From the NCBI RefSeq assembly GCF_001424545.1, contig NZ_LMQL01000012.1:191371-255370 (forward strand): a DNA stretch of 64,000 nucleotides, given 5' to 3'. Below the pieces are notes generated by a model. It did no database searches. It saw nothing but the letters and a program-made list of their open reading frames with translations, and had not been told where the DNA came from. This document shows, one piece after another, positions 8,564 through 17,367 of this stretch (the first letter of the stretch is position 1; every line of letters starts with the position of its first letter). Source of the DNA: Ramlibacter sp. Leaf400. Its GTDB lineage: Bacteria; Pseudomonadota; Gammaproteobacteria; Burkholderiales; Burkholderiaceae_C. Both the position numbers and the translations under genes were made by a program.

Positions 8564-9455
8564 GGCCTTCGCCGCCTTCCAGCCTGCGCAGCACGGCCAC
8601 CATCTCCCGCGCGATCTCCCGCGCCAGGTAGCCCACCGGCCCCACCTGGCGGGCCAGCCGCTCGCCGGCCTGCGCATGCAGCAGCACGCCCCACGCGCAG
8701 GCCTGCTCCAGCGTTGCGCCGCGCGCGGCGATGCCGCCGATGGCGCCGGCCAGCGTGTCGCCCGAGCCCGAGGTCGCCAGCCCGCAGTTGCCGCCCTCGT
8801 GCAGCCAGCTGCGGCCATCCGGCGCGGCGATGGCCGTGACCGGGCCCTTGACGGCCACGACGGCATTCCAGGTCCGCGCGGCGCGCACCGCGGCCGACAG
8901 CGGGTCGGCCAGCACCTCGTCCTTGTCCGCCTGCGTGAGGTGCGCCATCTCGCCCGCATGGGGCGTCAGCAGCACCGGCTCGGGGAAGCGGCCGACCGCC
9001 GCCACGCAGTCCATCGCCAGCGCATCGAGCACCACGCAGCGGCCACGCAGCAATGGCAGCAGCCGCTGCACGAAGGCGCAGGTCGCGTCGGCGTCCATCA
9101 GTCCGGGGCCGATCACCACCGCATGCGCCGCTTCGAGCGCGGTCTCCAGCAGCTCCGCGCCGTTCGCCTCGAAACCGCCGGCCGCCGTCTCCGGTAATGC
9201 GATCACGCGCGCCTCCGGCAGCGCGAAGGCCATCGGCCCCGCGACGGAAAGCCCGGTCGCGATCACCAGCTTGCCGGCGCCCACGCGCAGCGCCGCGGTC
9301 GCGGCCAGTACCGCCGCGCCGGGGATCTCGCGGCTGCCGGCGATCACCACGATGCGGCCGCGCGCCTCCTTGTCCGCTCCGTCGTCGAGCGGCGGCAGCG
9401 GCCAGAGGCGCAGGGCTTCGGAGTCGATCCGTTGCGGGCGGACGCTGGTGTCCAT
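8529..9455 (-). CDS. nnrD: ADP-dependent NAD(P)H-hydrate dehydratase
   Basis: A 308-residue YjeF C-terminal domain protein of the ribokinase-like fold. Motifs: GRIVVIAGSREIPGAAVLAATAALRVGAGKL, VVIGPGL, LLTPHAGEMAHLT, AVVAVKGPVTAIA and the catalytic GNCGLATSGSGDTLAG. The enzyme repairs damaged NADHX and NADPHX in the cytoplasm. The N-terminal epimerase domain often fused to it (as in E. coli Nnr) is absent, so the epimerase should be encoded elsewhere. ATG 9455 overlaps the stop of the upstream phosphatase gene by 1 nt, giving translational coupling in a leftward operon. Its 3' end overlaps the convergent kinase-like gene by 35 bp. Confidence 0.9.
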   Translation of the reverse strand: MDTSVRPQRIDSEALRLWPLPPLDDGADKEARGRIVVIAGSREIPGAAVLAATAALRVGAGKLVIATGLSVAGPMAFALPEARVIALPETAAGGFEANGAELLETALEAAHAVVIGPGLMDADATCAFVQRLLPLLRGRCVVLDALAMDCVAAVGRFPEPVLLTPHAGEMAHLTQADKDEVLADPLSAAVRAARTWNAVVAVKGPVTAIAAPDGRSWLHEGGNCGLATSGSGDTLAGAIGGIAARGATLEQACAWGVLLHAQAGERLARQVGPVGYLAREIAREMVAVLRRLEGGEGLTPTPPAPTGR

Positions 9456-10213
9456 CAGGGCTTGGGCGCGGCCTGGGCGTCGGGTTCCGCCGTGACGGGG
9501 GCGCCGGCCTCGCGCAGCGGCGCGACGAACCAGGCCAGGTCCAGGCGCAGCGAGTCGGTCAGCGGGTCGTGCTCGTACGAGGTCACGCTGCAGTTGGGCA
9601 CGTCGCCCTGCCGGTCCATCGCCAGGACTTCGTGCTCCTCCAGGCATTCGACCAGGTAGCGCATGCAGTTGACGATGACCTGGTGCGCCACCACCAGCAC
9701 CCGCTGGCCGCAGTGCTCGCGCGTGACCATCTCCAGCACGCTGCGCAGGCGCAGGATCACGTCGCACCAGCTCTCGCCGCCGGGCGGGCGGAAGTAGAAC
9801 TTGCCGACGTGGCCACGCTGCGCGGACAGCTCGGGATAGCGCTCGCGGATGCCGTGCACGGTGAACCGGTCCAGGATGCCGAACTCCTTTTCGCGCAGGC
9901 GCTCGTCCACGCGCACGCGGACCTTGCGCGGGTCCAGCCCGGCGGTCTCCATCAGCAGCCGCGCGGTCTCGCGGGCGCGCACGTAGGGCGAGGTGAGCAC
10001 CACTTCCGGCTGGCGCGAGGGCGGCAGCTCGCCGAACCAGTGCCCCAGCGCGGCGGACTGCTCGCGCCCGAGCTCGGACAGCGGCACGTCGATGTCGCGC
10101 TCGGCGATGTCGATCATGGCCAGGCCCTGGGCCTCGGCGGCGTCGCGCGCGACGTTGCCCGCGCTTTGCCCATGGCGGACGATCCACAGCGTGCGCGGCC
10201 AGTTCTGCGACAT
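9455..10213 (-). CDS. Histidine phosphatase family protein (phosphoglycerate mutase-like)
   Basis: A 252-residue branch 1 histidine phosphatase. RHGQSAGN at residues 13-20 contains the phospho-accepting His14. Further active-site elements are VPLSELGREQSAALG, LTSPYVRARETARLL and VLVVAHQVIVNCMRYLV with the second catalytic His. The family covers phosphoglycerate mutases, sugar phosphatases and others, so the substrate is open. The gene sits 17 bp downstream of ligD and is coupled to nnrD, suggesting one transcript. Confidence 0.85.
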   Translation of the reverse strand: MSQNWPRTLWIVRHGQSAGNVARDAAEAQGLAMIDIAERDIDVPLSELGREQSAALGHWFGELPPSRQPEVVLTSPYVRARETARLLMETAGLDPRKVRVRVDERLREKEFGILDRFTVHGIRERYPELSAQRGHVGKFYFRPPGGESWCDVILRLRSVLEMVTREHCGQRVLVVAHQVIVNCMRYLVECLEEHEVLAMDRQGDVPNCSVTSYEHDPLTDSLRLDLAWFVAPLREAGAPVTAEPDAQAAPKP

Positions 10214-10230
10214 CTTTTTCTCTCGTCCTT

Positions 10231-12840
10231 TCAGTCCGGCTTGAAGCCCAGCGCCTTCATCGCGGCCGGCAGGCTGGCGCTGCTTTCGCGGTAGCCGGCC
10301 CAGGGTTCATTGCCCGCGTCCAGCCGCTCGTGCACGCTGCCCACCGTCCAGTGCGCGCCGCCCTTGAGGCCCTTGAGCTCGTCCCACCCGACCGGCACCG
10401 AGATGCCCAGCCCCGGCCGCGCGCGCGCCGACCAGGCCGACACCGTGGTGGCGCCGAAGCCGTTGCGCAGGTAGTCGATGAAGATCCGGCCCACCCGGTT
10501 CTTCGGTCCGCTCTTGGCAACGAAGCGCTGCGGGATGGTGCGGGCCAGGTGCTCGACGATGGCCTGCGAGAAATCCTTGACCGTGTCCCAGCCGTATTTG
10601 GGCTTGAGCGGAACAACCACGTGCAGCCCCTTGCCGCCGCTGGTCTTGAGCCAGGCCGGCAGGCCCAGCTCGGTGAGGAAGGCCCGCACCAGCATCGCGG
10701 CCTCCTGCACCTGCGGCCAGCCCACGCCCTCGCCGGGGTCGAGGTCGAATGTCATCCGGTCCGGCAGGTCCGCCTTGTTCGCGACGGCGTTCCAGGTGTG
10801 GAACTCGATCACGTTCATCTGCGCGGCCGACAGCAGGCCTTCGGGCGCCGCGATCTCCAGCATGGGCGGGTGGCCCGGGAAGATCGAAGCGTCCAGCGGT
10901 TCGACGCCGGGCATCTTGTAGCGCTCCAGGTGCTTCTGGAAGAACAGCTGGCCTTCGATGCCGTCGGGCGCGCGCACCATCGCGATCGGCCGGCGGCGCA
11001 GGTGCTCCATCATCAGCGTCGCCACCAGCGCGTAGTAGCGCACCAGCTCGATCTTGGTGATGCCGCTCTGCGGGTCGACCACGCGTTGCGGATTGCTGAT
11101 GCGCAGGTTGGCCGGCAGGGCGGCGGAGGGCGGTGCCGCTTCGGAGGGCCGCGCCGCCTTCGATGCTTTCGCCGTCGCAGGCTTGGCCGCCTTCGCGGCC
11201 TTCGCGCCCCTTGCGGGCGAATCGACGCCCGGCGCGTGCCGGGCCGTCTCCACCGAGATCTGGTCCGCGGGCTTGTCGGTGCGCAGCCCGTGGAAGACCG
11301 AGTGGCGCACCTTGCCTTCGCGCGTCCATTCGCCGAACGAGACCTCGCAGACCAGCTCGGGCCGGGTCCAGTGCGCCGCGCGCGGCAGGCCGACGCCGGC
11401 CTGGAACGGGCTCTTGTCCGCCGCCACCTTCTCCAGCCGCTCGCGCACGTCGCGCAGCGTGCGCTCGTTGAAGCCGGTGCCGACATTGCCCGCATAGCGC
11501 AGCCTGCCGTCGTCCTCGTGCACGCCCAGCAGCAGCGAGCCGATGCCGGTGCGCGAACCCTTGGGATCGGTCCAGCCGCCGATCACGAATTCCTGGCGAT
11601 GCGCGCACTTGAGCTTGATCCAGTCGCTGGAGCGCCGGCACACGTAGCCGGACTCGCGCCGCTTGGCGATCACGCCCTCCAGCCCGAGCCGGCAGGCCGA
11701 GGCCAGGATCTGCGCCGGCGGCGCCTCGAACACCTCGCTGAAGCGCACGTTGGCGTGCGGCTTGCGCTCCACGATGCGCCGGAGCACCTCGCGGCGCTGC
11801 TCCAGCGGCACGTTGCGCAGGTCGTGCCCGGCGCAGTAGGGCAGGTCGAACAGGTAGTAGACGATCTGTTCGGTGCGCCGGGTGTCGAACGCGCCCTGCA
11901 GCGCCTGGAAGTCGGCCGGCGTGTCGCGGCCGGGCATGATGATCTCGCCGTCGTACCAGCCGTCGGGCAGCTCCATGGCCTGCAGCGCGCGAACCAGTGC
12001 GGGCAGGCGCGACGTCCAGTCGTTGCCGTTGCGCGTGAGGAGGCGGATGGCGCCGTCTTCGGCGCGGGCCAGCATGCGGTAGCCGTCGAACTTGATCTCG
12101 AACAACCACTGCTGCGGGTCGGGCGGCGGCGCATCGACCAGCACGGCGAGTTCGGGTTGCAGCGTGTCGGGCAGCCTGGCCTTCACGGCGCCCTCCGGCG
12201 GGCCCGAGGCTGGCGCGGCATTTTGGGGCGGCGGTGCTGCGGAAGCCTGCGCGACGGAGGCAGGGCGGTCGTCCAGCTTCTGCACGCTCTCCGGCCGCTC
12301 GTCGACCACGCTGTACTCCGTGGCCGGCCGGGCGAAGTCGTCGCGCTCCTTGATCAGCAGCCAGGGGTCTTCACGTCCGTTGCCGCGGCCCTTCATGCGC
12401 ACCAGCGTCCAGTGGCCGTGCAGCTTGTGCCCGCGCAATTCGAACTTGAGCTTGCCGTCGCGCCAGCCCTTGTGCGGGTCCTCCAGCGGGACCCAGGTGC
12501 CCTTGTCCCAGATGATGACCTTGCCCGCGCCGTAGTTGCCTTCGGGGATGGTGCCCTCGAAGCGGTTGTAGGCGATCGGGTGGTCCTCGGTGGGCACCGC
12601 CATGCGCTTGTGGGCCGGATCGAAGCTGGGGCCCTTGGGAACGGCCCAGCTTTTCATCGTGCCTTCGAGCTCCAGGCGGAAGTCGTAATGCAGGCGAGTG
12701 GCCCAGTGCTTCTGCACGACGAAAGCGCGCTCCTGCTCGTTGGCCGTGCCGCCCTCCGCCGGCTCGGGCGTGGCGTCGAACCGGCGCTTGGCCCGGTAGG
12801 TCCTCAGCGCATCGGAAGTTGGGGGTCGCTCGTCTGCCAT
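10231..12840 (-). CDS. ligD: Multifunctional non-homologous end-joining DNA ligase LigD
   Basis: An 869-residue protein with all three LigD domains in the Pseudomonas order. The 3'-phosphoesterase is at about residues 35-180 (QKHWATRLHYDFRLELEG). The ATP-dependent ligase has the nucleophile Lys250 in LFEIKFDGYRM. The primase-polymerase is at about 580-860 (MTFDLDPGEGVGWPQVQ with the metal-binding Asp pair, TSGGKGLHVVVPL). An Ala/Lys/Pro-rich linker (AKAAKAAKPATAKASKAA) separates ligase and polymerase. ATG 12840 gives a standard N-terminus. LigD heals and joins double-strand breaks together with Ku; no ku gene is next to it or elsewhere in the window. The upstream neighbour is a PA2169-type stress protein. 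Confidence 0.96.
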   Translation of the reverse strand: MADERPPTSDALRTYRAKRRFDATPEPAEGGTANEQERAFVVQKHWATRLHYDFRLELEGTMKSWAVPKGPSFDPAHKRMAVPTEDHPIAYNRFEGTIPEGNYGAGKVIIWDKGTWVPLEDPHKGWRDGKLKFELRGHKLHGHWTLVRMKGRGNGREDPWLLIKERDDFARPATEYSVVDERPESVQKLDDRPASVAQASAAPPPQNAAPASGPPEGAVKARLPDTLQPELAVLVDAPPPDPQQWLFEIKFDGYRMLARAEDGAIRLLTRNGNDWTSRLPALVRALQAMELPDGWYDGEIIMPGRDTPADFQALQGAFDTRRTEQIVYYLFDLPYCAGHDLRNVPLEQRREVLRRIVERKPHANVRFSEVFEAPPAQILASACRLGLEGVIAKRRESGYVCRRSSDWIKLKCAHRQEFVIGGWTDPKGSRTGIGSLLLGVHEDDGRLRYAGNVGTGFNERTLRDVRERLEKVAADKSPFQAGVGLPRAAHWTRPELVCEVSFGEWTREGKVRHSVFHGLRTDKPADQISVETARHAPGVDSPARGAKAAKAAKPATAKASKAARPSEAAPPSAALPANLRISNPQRVVDPQSGITKIELVRYYALVATLMMEHLRRRPIAMVRAPDGIEGQLFFQKHLERYKMPGVEPLDASIFPGHPPMLEIAAPEGLLSAAQMNVIEFHTWNAVANKADLPDRMTFDLDPGEGVGWPQVQEAAMLVRAFLTELGLPAWLKTSGGKGLHVVVPLKPKYGWDTVKDFSQAIVEHLARTIPQRFVAKSGPKNRVGRIFIDYLRNGFGATTVSAWSARARPGLGISVPVGWDELKGLKGGAHWTVGSVHERLDAGNEPWAGYRESSASLPAAMKALGFKPD

Positions 12841-12901
12841 TCGGTGGTTCGCAGGGGACGGGGCGCGGCGGGCGAGCCCGCGTCCGTGCGGTTGCCGGTC
12901 G

Positions 12902-14017
12902 TCAGGCGCTGTCGCGCAGCCGCTTGACCTCGTCGTGGTTGCGCTGCACCTGCTGGAATTGGCGCTCCACCAGCTGCTTGACGTCGGCCGGCAGCGCCTG
13001 CTTGAGCGCCTTGCGGTAACGCGCCATGGCGTTGTCCTCGCCGCGTTCGCACTCCTGCAGCACGGCCTTGTCGTCATAGGTGGTGAGCGCCGAGCGCACG
13101 GCCACCCAGCCGCGGTGCAGCGCACCGGCGGCGCTGCCGCTCTCCTCGGCCTTGCCGCCCAGGGAGCGCAGCTTCTGGTTCAGTTCGTCGGCGCCGCGAC
13201 GGCAATCGTCGGCACGCTGCAGGAACATGGACTTGAGGTCCGGACGCTTCGCCTGCTCGGCGCATTCGCGGAAGCCGTACTCGCCGTCCTTGCAGCACTC
13301 CACCAGGTCCTGCAACGCATCGATCACGTCGCCGCGGTCGCCGCTGGTGTTGCCCGCGCTCTGCGCGGAGCCGACGATGCCGGCCGCGCCGGTGTTCTGG
13401 TCGCGCAGGTCGGCGCCCATGCCGCTGCTGCGCAGGCCGGCCATGTCGGTGCCGCCGCTGCCGGTGCTGGTGGACAGGTCGGCGGCGCGCACGGCCGCCG
13501 TGTCGCTGCTGATCGGGGTGATGCCGGTCCGGCCCGAGTCGGGCGTGGTCTTGCGGATGCGGTCCGCGCGTTCCCAGGCGGCGCGGCTGGCGGGCCGCGC
13601 CTGGTCCCAGTTGAGGCCGGAGCTGGCGCGTGCGGTCGACCAGTCGGAGGCCAGGCGCGGCTCGGCCGTGTCCCAGTCACTCTCATGCTCCATGCGGCCG
13701 CGCACGCCGTGCATGTAGGCCGGCCCGTAGTCGTCGTAGCTGCGGCCCTGCTCGTAGTAAGGCTCGCGCGTGTAGTTCTCGCGCCAGTGCTCTTCCTCGG
13801 CCGTCGGGTTGATGGCCTCGGCCGCCGCCTTGCCGGCCAGCCCGCCGACCACGGCGCCGATCACGCCGCCCACCAGCGTGCCGACGGGACCGCCGACCGT
13901 GCCTGCGGCGGCGCCTGCCATCGCGCCGCCCGCGGCGCCCACGCCGGTGCCCACGGGATGCGCACCGGGCTCGTCGGTGATCGGGTCGCGGTTCAGGTCC
14001 TTGTCTTCTGCAGCCAT
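12902..14017 (-). CDS. Glycine-zipper protein with C-terminal PA2169-type (DUF2383) four-helix bundle
   Basis: A 371-residue two-part protein. Residues ~20-70 are a Gly/Ala zipper (TGVGAAGGAMAGAAAGTVGG then PVGTLVGGVIGAVVGG) likely to pack in or against membrane. A polar Ser/Thr/Asp-rich middle follows. The C-terminal ~145 residues (DVIDALQDLVECCKDGEYGF, then FLQRADDCRRGADELNQKLRSLGG) match the ferritin-like helical bundle of the PA2169/DUF2383 family, often linked to stress. ATG 14017 follows AAAGGAGC in the minus strand. It lies 61 bp upstream of ligD on the same strand. The biochemical role is unknown. Confidence 0.75.
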   Translation of the reverse strand: MAAEDKDLNRDPITDEPGAHPVGTGVGAAGGAMAGAAAGTVGGPVGTLVGGVIGAVVGGLAGKAAAEAINPTAEEEHWRENYTREPYYEQGRSYDDYGPAYMHGVRGRMEHESDWDTAEPRLASDWSTARASSGLNWDQARPASRAAWERADRIRKTTPDSGRTGITPISSDTAAVRAADLSTSTGSGGTDMAGLRSSGMGADLRDQNTGAAGIVGSAQSAGNTSGDRGDVIDALQDLVECCKDGEYGFRECAEQAKRPDLKSMFLQRADDCRRGADELNQKLRSLGGKAEESGSAAGALHRGWVAVRSALTTYDDKAVLQECERGEDNAMARYRKALKQALPADVKQLVERQFQQVQRNHDEVKRLRDSA

Positions 14018-14248
14018 GGGATGCTCCTTTGCTTTTCCGGTGGAATGAAGGCCTGCGGTGTCGAGGGCGCACCGCTGCAAAAGGCATCTTCGGACGAGGC
14101 CGGAACTGGGCCGTCAGTCAATCCTAGGACTGGCTGTAGGAGAACGGCGTCACGGCCGGCCAAGGCTGCGGCCGGCGTGTTTTCCGCCGAGGTCCTACAC
14201 CTCGCGCGGCGAGTCGCGCGCAACCTCGGACGCATCCAGGAGCCCCCC

Positions 14249-15145
14249 ATGCGCATCCTTCGCGCCTTTCGTGCGGCATCGCTGGCCGCCTTCGCCCTGG
14301 CCGGCGCCGCGATGCTGCCGGCCCCCGCAGCGGCCGACGCCGGCCAGCTGCACGCCCGCCATGGCCAGTTGCGCGAGCAGCTTCGCAACAGTCCTTTCGG
14401 CAGCGCGATGCACATCGACTCGGCCGAGCAGCCCGACACGTTGCGAGGCGACGTGTACGCGGTGCTCGACCACTCCTTCGCCACCGTGAGCCAGGCGCTC
14501 AAGGACCCGGCGCGCTGGTGCGACATCCTGATCCTTCCCTTCAACACCAAGTACTGCCACGCGGTCGACGGCCCCAACGGCCCGGCGCTGCTGGTGCGCA
14601 TCGGCCGCAAGTACGACCAGCCGGTCGAGCAGGCCTTCCGCCTGGAATTCGCGTACCGCAGCGTGGCGGCGCGGCCGGATTATTTCGAGAGCCGCCTCTC
14701 CGCGCCCAGCGGGCCGATGGGCACGCGCGACTACCGCATCGCGGTCTCCGCCGTGCCGCTGGACGACGGCAAGCGCACCTTCCTGCAGCTCAGTTATGCC
14801 TACGGCTTCGGCTCGCTCGGCCGCATGGCGATGCAGGCCTACCTCGGCACGGTGGGCGCGGACAAGATCGGCTTCACCGTCACCGGCCGCGACGGCAACG
14901 GTCAACCGCAGTTCATCGGCGGCGTGCGAGGCGCGGTCGAGCGCAACGCCATGCGCTACTACCTGGCCATCGACGCGTACCTCGATTCCCTCTCGGCGCC
15001 TGCGCCCAAGCAGGTGGAGGAGCGCATCCGCCGCTGGTTCGCGGCCACCGAGCGCTTTCCCCAGCAGCTGCGGGAGATGCCGTTCCCGACCTACGCCACC
15101 ATGAAGATGGTCGAGCACGAGCGCCAGCAGACCCTGCTGCAGTAG
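14249..15145 (+). CDS. Secreted protein of unknown function
   Basis: A 298-residue protein with a clear signal peptide (MRILRAFRAASLAAFALAGA, cleavage near PAAADA). The mature part begins with a charged helix and then DTLRGDVYAVLDHSFATVSQ, PARWCDILILPFNTKYCHAV, and closes with LREMPFPTYATMKMVEHERQQ. The pattern of an exported domain with alternating strands and a long C-terminal helix suggests a START/SRPBCC-like fold, but I cannot name a family. Two cysteines (WCDIL, KYCHA) could form a disulfide in the periplasm. ATG 14249 follows CCAGGAGC. It is divergent from the glycine-zipper gene across a 231-bp gap. Confidence 0.7.
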   Translation: MRILRAFRAASLAAFALAGAAMLPAPAAADAGQLHARHGQLREQLRNSPFGSAMHIDSAEQPDTLRGDVYAVLDHSFATVSQALKDPARWCDILILPFNTKYCHAVDGPNGPALLVRIGRKYDQPVEQAFRLEFAYRSVAARPDYFESRLSAPSGPMGTRDYRIAVSAVPLDDGKRTFLQLSYAYGFGSLGRMAMQAYLGTVGADKIGFTVTGRDGNGQPQFIGGVRGAVERNAMRYYLAIDAYLDSLSAPAPKQVEERIRRWFAATERFPQQLREMPFPTYATMKMVEHERQQTLLQ

Positions 15146-15272
15146 AGCGCGCCTTGCTCGGCGCAAGGGCGGTCTTACGCCAGGTTCATCGCCGGCCGAC
15201 ACGGAAAGAAGAGGAAGCGGACCCACCATCGCGGCCTTTGCCGTCTGCGGCGCACTGACGAGGACCCGGCCC

Positions 15273-16721
15273 ATGGAACATCCCACGACCCGGCCTGCCG
15301 CCGCGCAGGCCGCTTCCGCCGCGGTGCCGCTGGCGGAGGCCCAGCCCGCCGCCGTGCTGGGCCTGCGCGAGGCCATGCTGCTGATCGTGGGCGTGGTGAT
15401 CGGCGCCGGCATCTTCAAGGCGCCCTCGATGGTGGCCGGCATGACCGGATCGGCCCCCTGGATGTTCGGGGCCTGGCTGCTGGGCGGGCTGATCTCGCTG
15501 GTGGGCGCGCTCTGCTACGCGGAGCTCGCGACCGCGTATCCCAGCGCGGGCGGCGACTACCACTTCCTGCGCCGCGCCTACGGGCGTTCGGTGGCCTTCC
15601 TGTTTGGATGGGCGCGCTTCTCGGTGATCACCACCGGTTCGATCGCGCTGCTGGCCTTCGTGTTCGGCGACTACCTGCACCAGGCCGTGCCGCTGTACAT
15701 GGGGCAGACGGCGGTTGGCCCCGCGGCGTACGCGCTGGCCGCCATCGTTGTGCTGTGGTGGGTCAACTCGCGCGGCATCCGCGCGGGCGCCTCCACCCAG
15801 AGCTGGCTCACCGGCGTGGAGGTGGCCGGCCTGCTGCTGATCGTGGTGGCGGCGCTGTGGCTGGTGAGCGGGCCCGCGCCGGCGACCGCCGCGGCACCGG
15901 CTGCGCCCGCTCCGGCGCCCGGACTCGCTTCGTTCGGCCTGGCGATGGTGTTCGTGCTGCTCACCTTCGGCGGCTGGAACGAGGCGGCCTACATCAGCGC
16001 CGAGCTGAAGGACGAGCGCCGCAACATGGTCCGCGCGCTGGTGTTCTCCATCCTGCTGATCACGTTGCTGTACCTGCTGGTGACCTGGGCCTACTGGCGC
16101 GGCCTGGGCCTGCAGGGCATGGCCAAGTCGGAGGCGCTGGCCGCCGACCTGATGCGGGTGGCGTTCGGGCCCGCGGGCGAGAAGGTCATCGCCGTGCTGG
16201 TGGCCGTGGCCGCGCTCACGTCGATCAACGCCACCATGATCGTGGGCGCGCGCACCAACTACGCGCTCGGCCGCGACTGGCCGGTGCTGCAGAAGCTGGC
16301 GCTGTGGGATGGCCGTCGCGGCACGCCGGCCAATGCGATGCACGTGCAGAACATCGCGGCGCTGCTGCTGGTGGGCCTGGGTGCCTGGACCGGCAGCGGC
16401 TTCCGCTCGATGGTCGAGTTCACCGCGCCGGTGTTCTGGTTCTTCTTCCTGCTGGCCGGCTTGTCGCTGTTCGTCTTGCGCGCCAGGGAGCCGGACACCG
16501 AGCGGCCGTTCAAGGTGCCGCTCTATCCGCTGCTGCCGGTGGTGTTCTGCGCCACCTGCGCCTACATGCTGTGGTCGAGCCTGTCGTACGTGTACAGCCA
16601 GTCGCTCGGCGGCCTGAACGCTGCGTGGATCGGCGTGGCCGTGCTGGCGCTGGGCTGCGTGCTGCTGCTGGTGATGCGCAGCCGGCCCGCGGGTCTGGCG
16701 CCCACGCCCCTACGTCCCTGA
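15273..16721 (+). CDS. APC family amino acid permease
   Basis: A 482-residue membrane protein with about 12 transmembrane segments. The first helix carries the APC signature VVIGAGIFKAPS; further typical parts are GALCYAELATAYPSAGGDYHFLRRAYG in TM2-3 and FGGWNEAAYISAELKDERRNM in TM6. That pattern fits the LAT/AGT-like amino acid antiporter or permease branch in the inner membrane. The substrate cannot be assigned. The stop is 18 bp before the methyltransferase start, so the two may be co-transcribed. Confidence 0.9.
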   Translation: MEHPTTRPAAAQAASAAVPLAEAQPAAVLGLREAMLLIVGVVIGAGIFKAPSMVAGMTGSAPWMFGAWLLGGLISLVGALCYAELATAYPSAGGDYHFLRRAYGRSVAFLFGWARFSVITTGSIALLAFVFGDYLHQAVPLYMGQTAVGPAAYALAAIVVLWWVNSRGIRAGASTQSWLTGVEVAGLLLIVVAALWLVSGPAPATAAAPAAPAPAPGLASFGLAMVFVLLTFGGWNEAAYISAELKDERRNMVRALVFSILLITLLYLLVTWAYWRGLGLQGMAKSEALAADLMRVAFGPAGEKVIAVLVAVAALTSINATMIVGARTNYALGRDWPVLQKLALWDGRRGTPANAMHVQNIAALLLVGLGAWTGSGFRSMVEFTAPVFWFFFLLAGLSLFVLRAREPDTERPFKVPLYPLLPVVFCATCAYMLWSSLSYVYSQSLGGLNAAWIGVAVLALGCVLLLVMRSRPAGLAPTPLRP

Positions 16722-16739
16722 CCCTTGCCGGAGGAAACC

Positions 16740-17345
16740 ATGACGCAGCCCCGCCGCCCCGTGGACTTCGACCCGCACCGGCGGGCCGTCTCGATCGCCC
16801 TGCCGGCCTCGCTGGCCGCCCTGGCGTATCCCGCGCTGCCGCTCTACGCGCAGGACGCCAAGCCCAAGCTGGACGTGCCCTACGTGCCCACCCCGATGGA
16901 GGTGGTCAACAAGATGCTGGACATGGGCAAGGTCGGCGCCTCGGACGTGCTGTACGACCTGGGGTGCGGCGACGGCCGCATCGTGGTGACGGCGGCCAAG
17001 GAGCGCGGCGCGCGCGGCGTGGGCATCGACATCGACCCGCAGCGCATCGCCGAGGCGAACGAGAACGCGGAGAAGGCGGGCGTGAAGAACCGGGTGGAGT
17101 TCCGCGTGGGCGACCTGTTCCAGGCCGACTTCGCGCCGGCCACGGTGGTCACGCTCTACCTGCTGCCCGACCTCAATCGCAAGCTGCGGCCGCAGCTGTG
17201 GCAGCAGCTCAAGGTCGGCACGCGCGTGGTGTCGCACGCGTTCGACATGGGCGACGAATGGCCGCCCGAGCGCACCGAGCGGGTGGACTTCAAGACGATC
17301 TATTCCTGGACCATCCGGCCCGAGCACAAGAAGTCCCGGGCCTGA
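16740..17345 (+). CDS. Membrane-targeted class I SAM-dependent methyltransferase
   Basis: A 201-residue protein starting at ATG 16740 after GGAGGAAACC. The SAM-binding core is plain: LYDLGCGDGRIVVTAAKERG (motif I) and VGIDIDPQRIAEANENA, with FRVGDLFQADF and VVTLYLLPDLNRKLRPQL. The N-terminus (HRRAVSIALPASLAALAYPA) is hydrophobic with an Arg pair and ends in an AQD signal-cleavage-like site, which is unusual because SAM is cytoplasmic. The core resembles the FAM173/ATPSCKMT lysine methyltransferases, which are membrane-anchored, so an anchored enzyme facing the cytoplasm is more likely than true export. It sits downstream of the APC permease and is convergent with metK, the SAM-producing enzyme. 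Confidence 0.78.
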   Translation: MTQPRRPVDFDPHRRAVSIALPASLAALAYPALPLYAQDAKPKLDVPYVPTPMEVVNKMLDMGKVGASDVLYDLGCGDGRIVVTAAKERGARGVGIDIDPQRIAEANENAEKAGVKNRVEFRVGDLFQADFAPATVVTLYLLPDLNRKLRPQLWQQLKVGTRVVSHAFDMGDEWPPERTERVDFKTIYSWTIRPEHKKSRA

Positions 17346-17367
17346 CGGATCCCCGACGCGATGGGCC

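Noticed and set aside
9455..10213. The phosphatase as a true glycolytic phosphoglycerate mutase
   Set aside because: The general RHG fold does not fix the substrate, and the neighbours (ligD, nnrD) do not support glycolysis.
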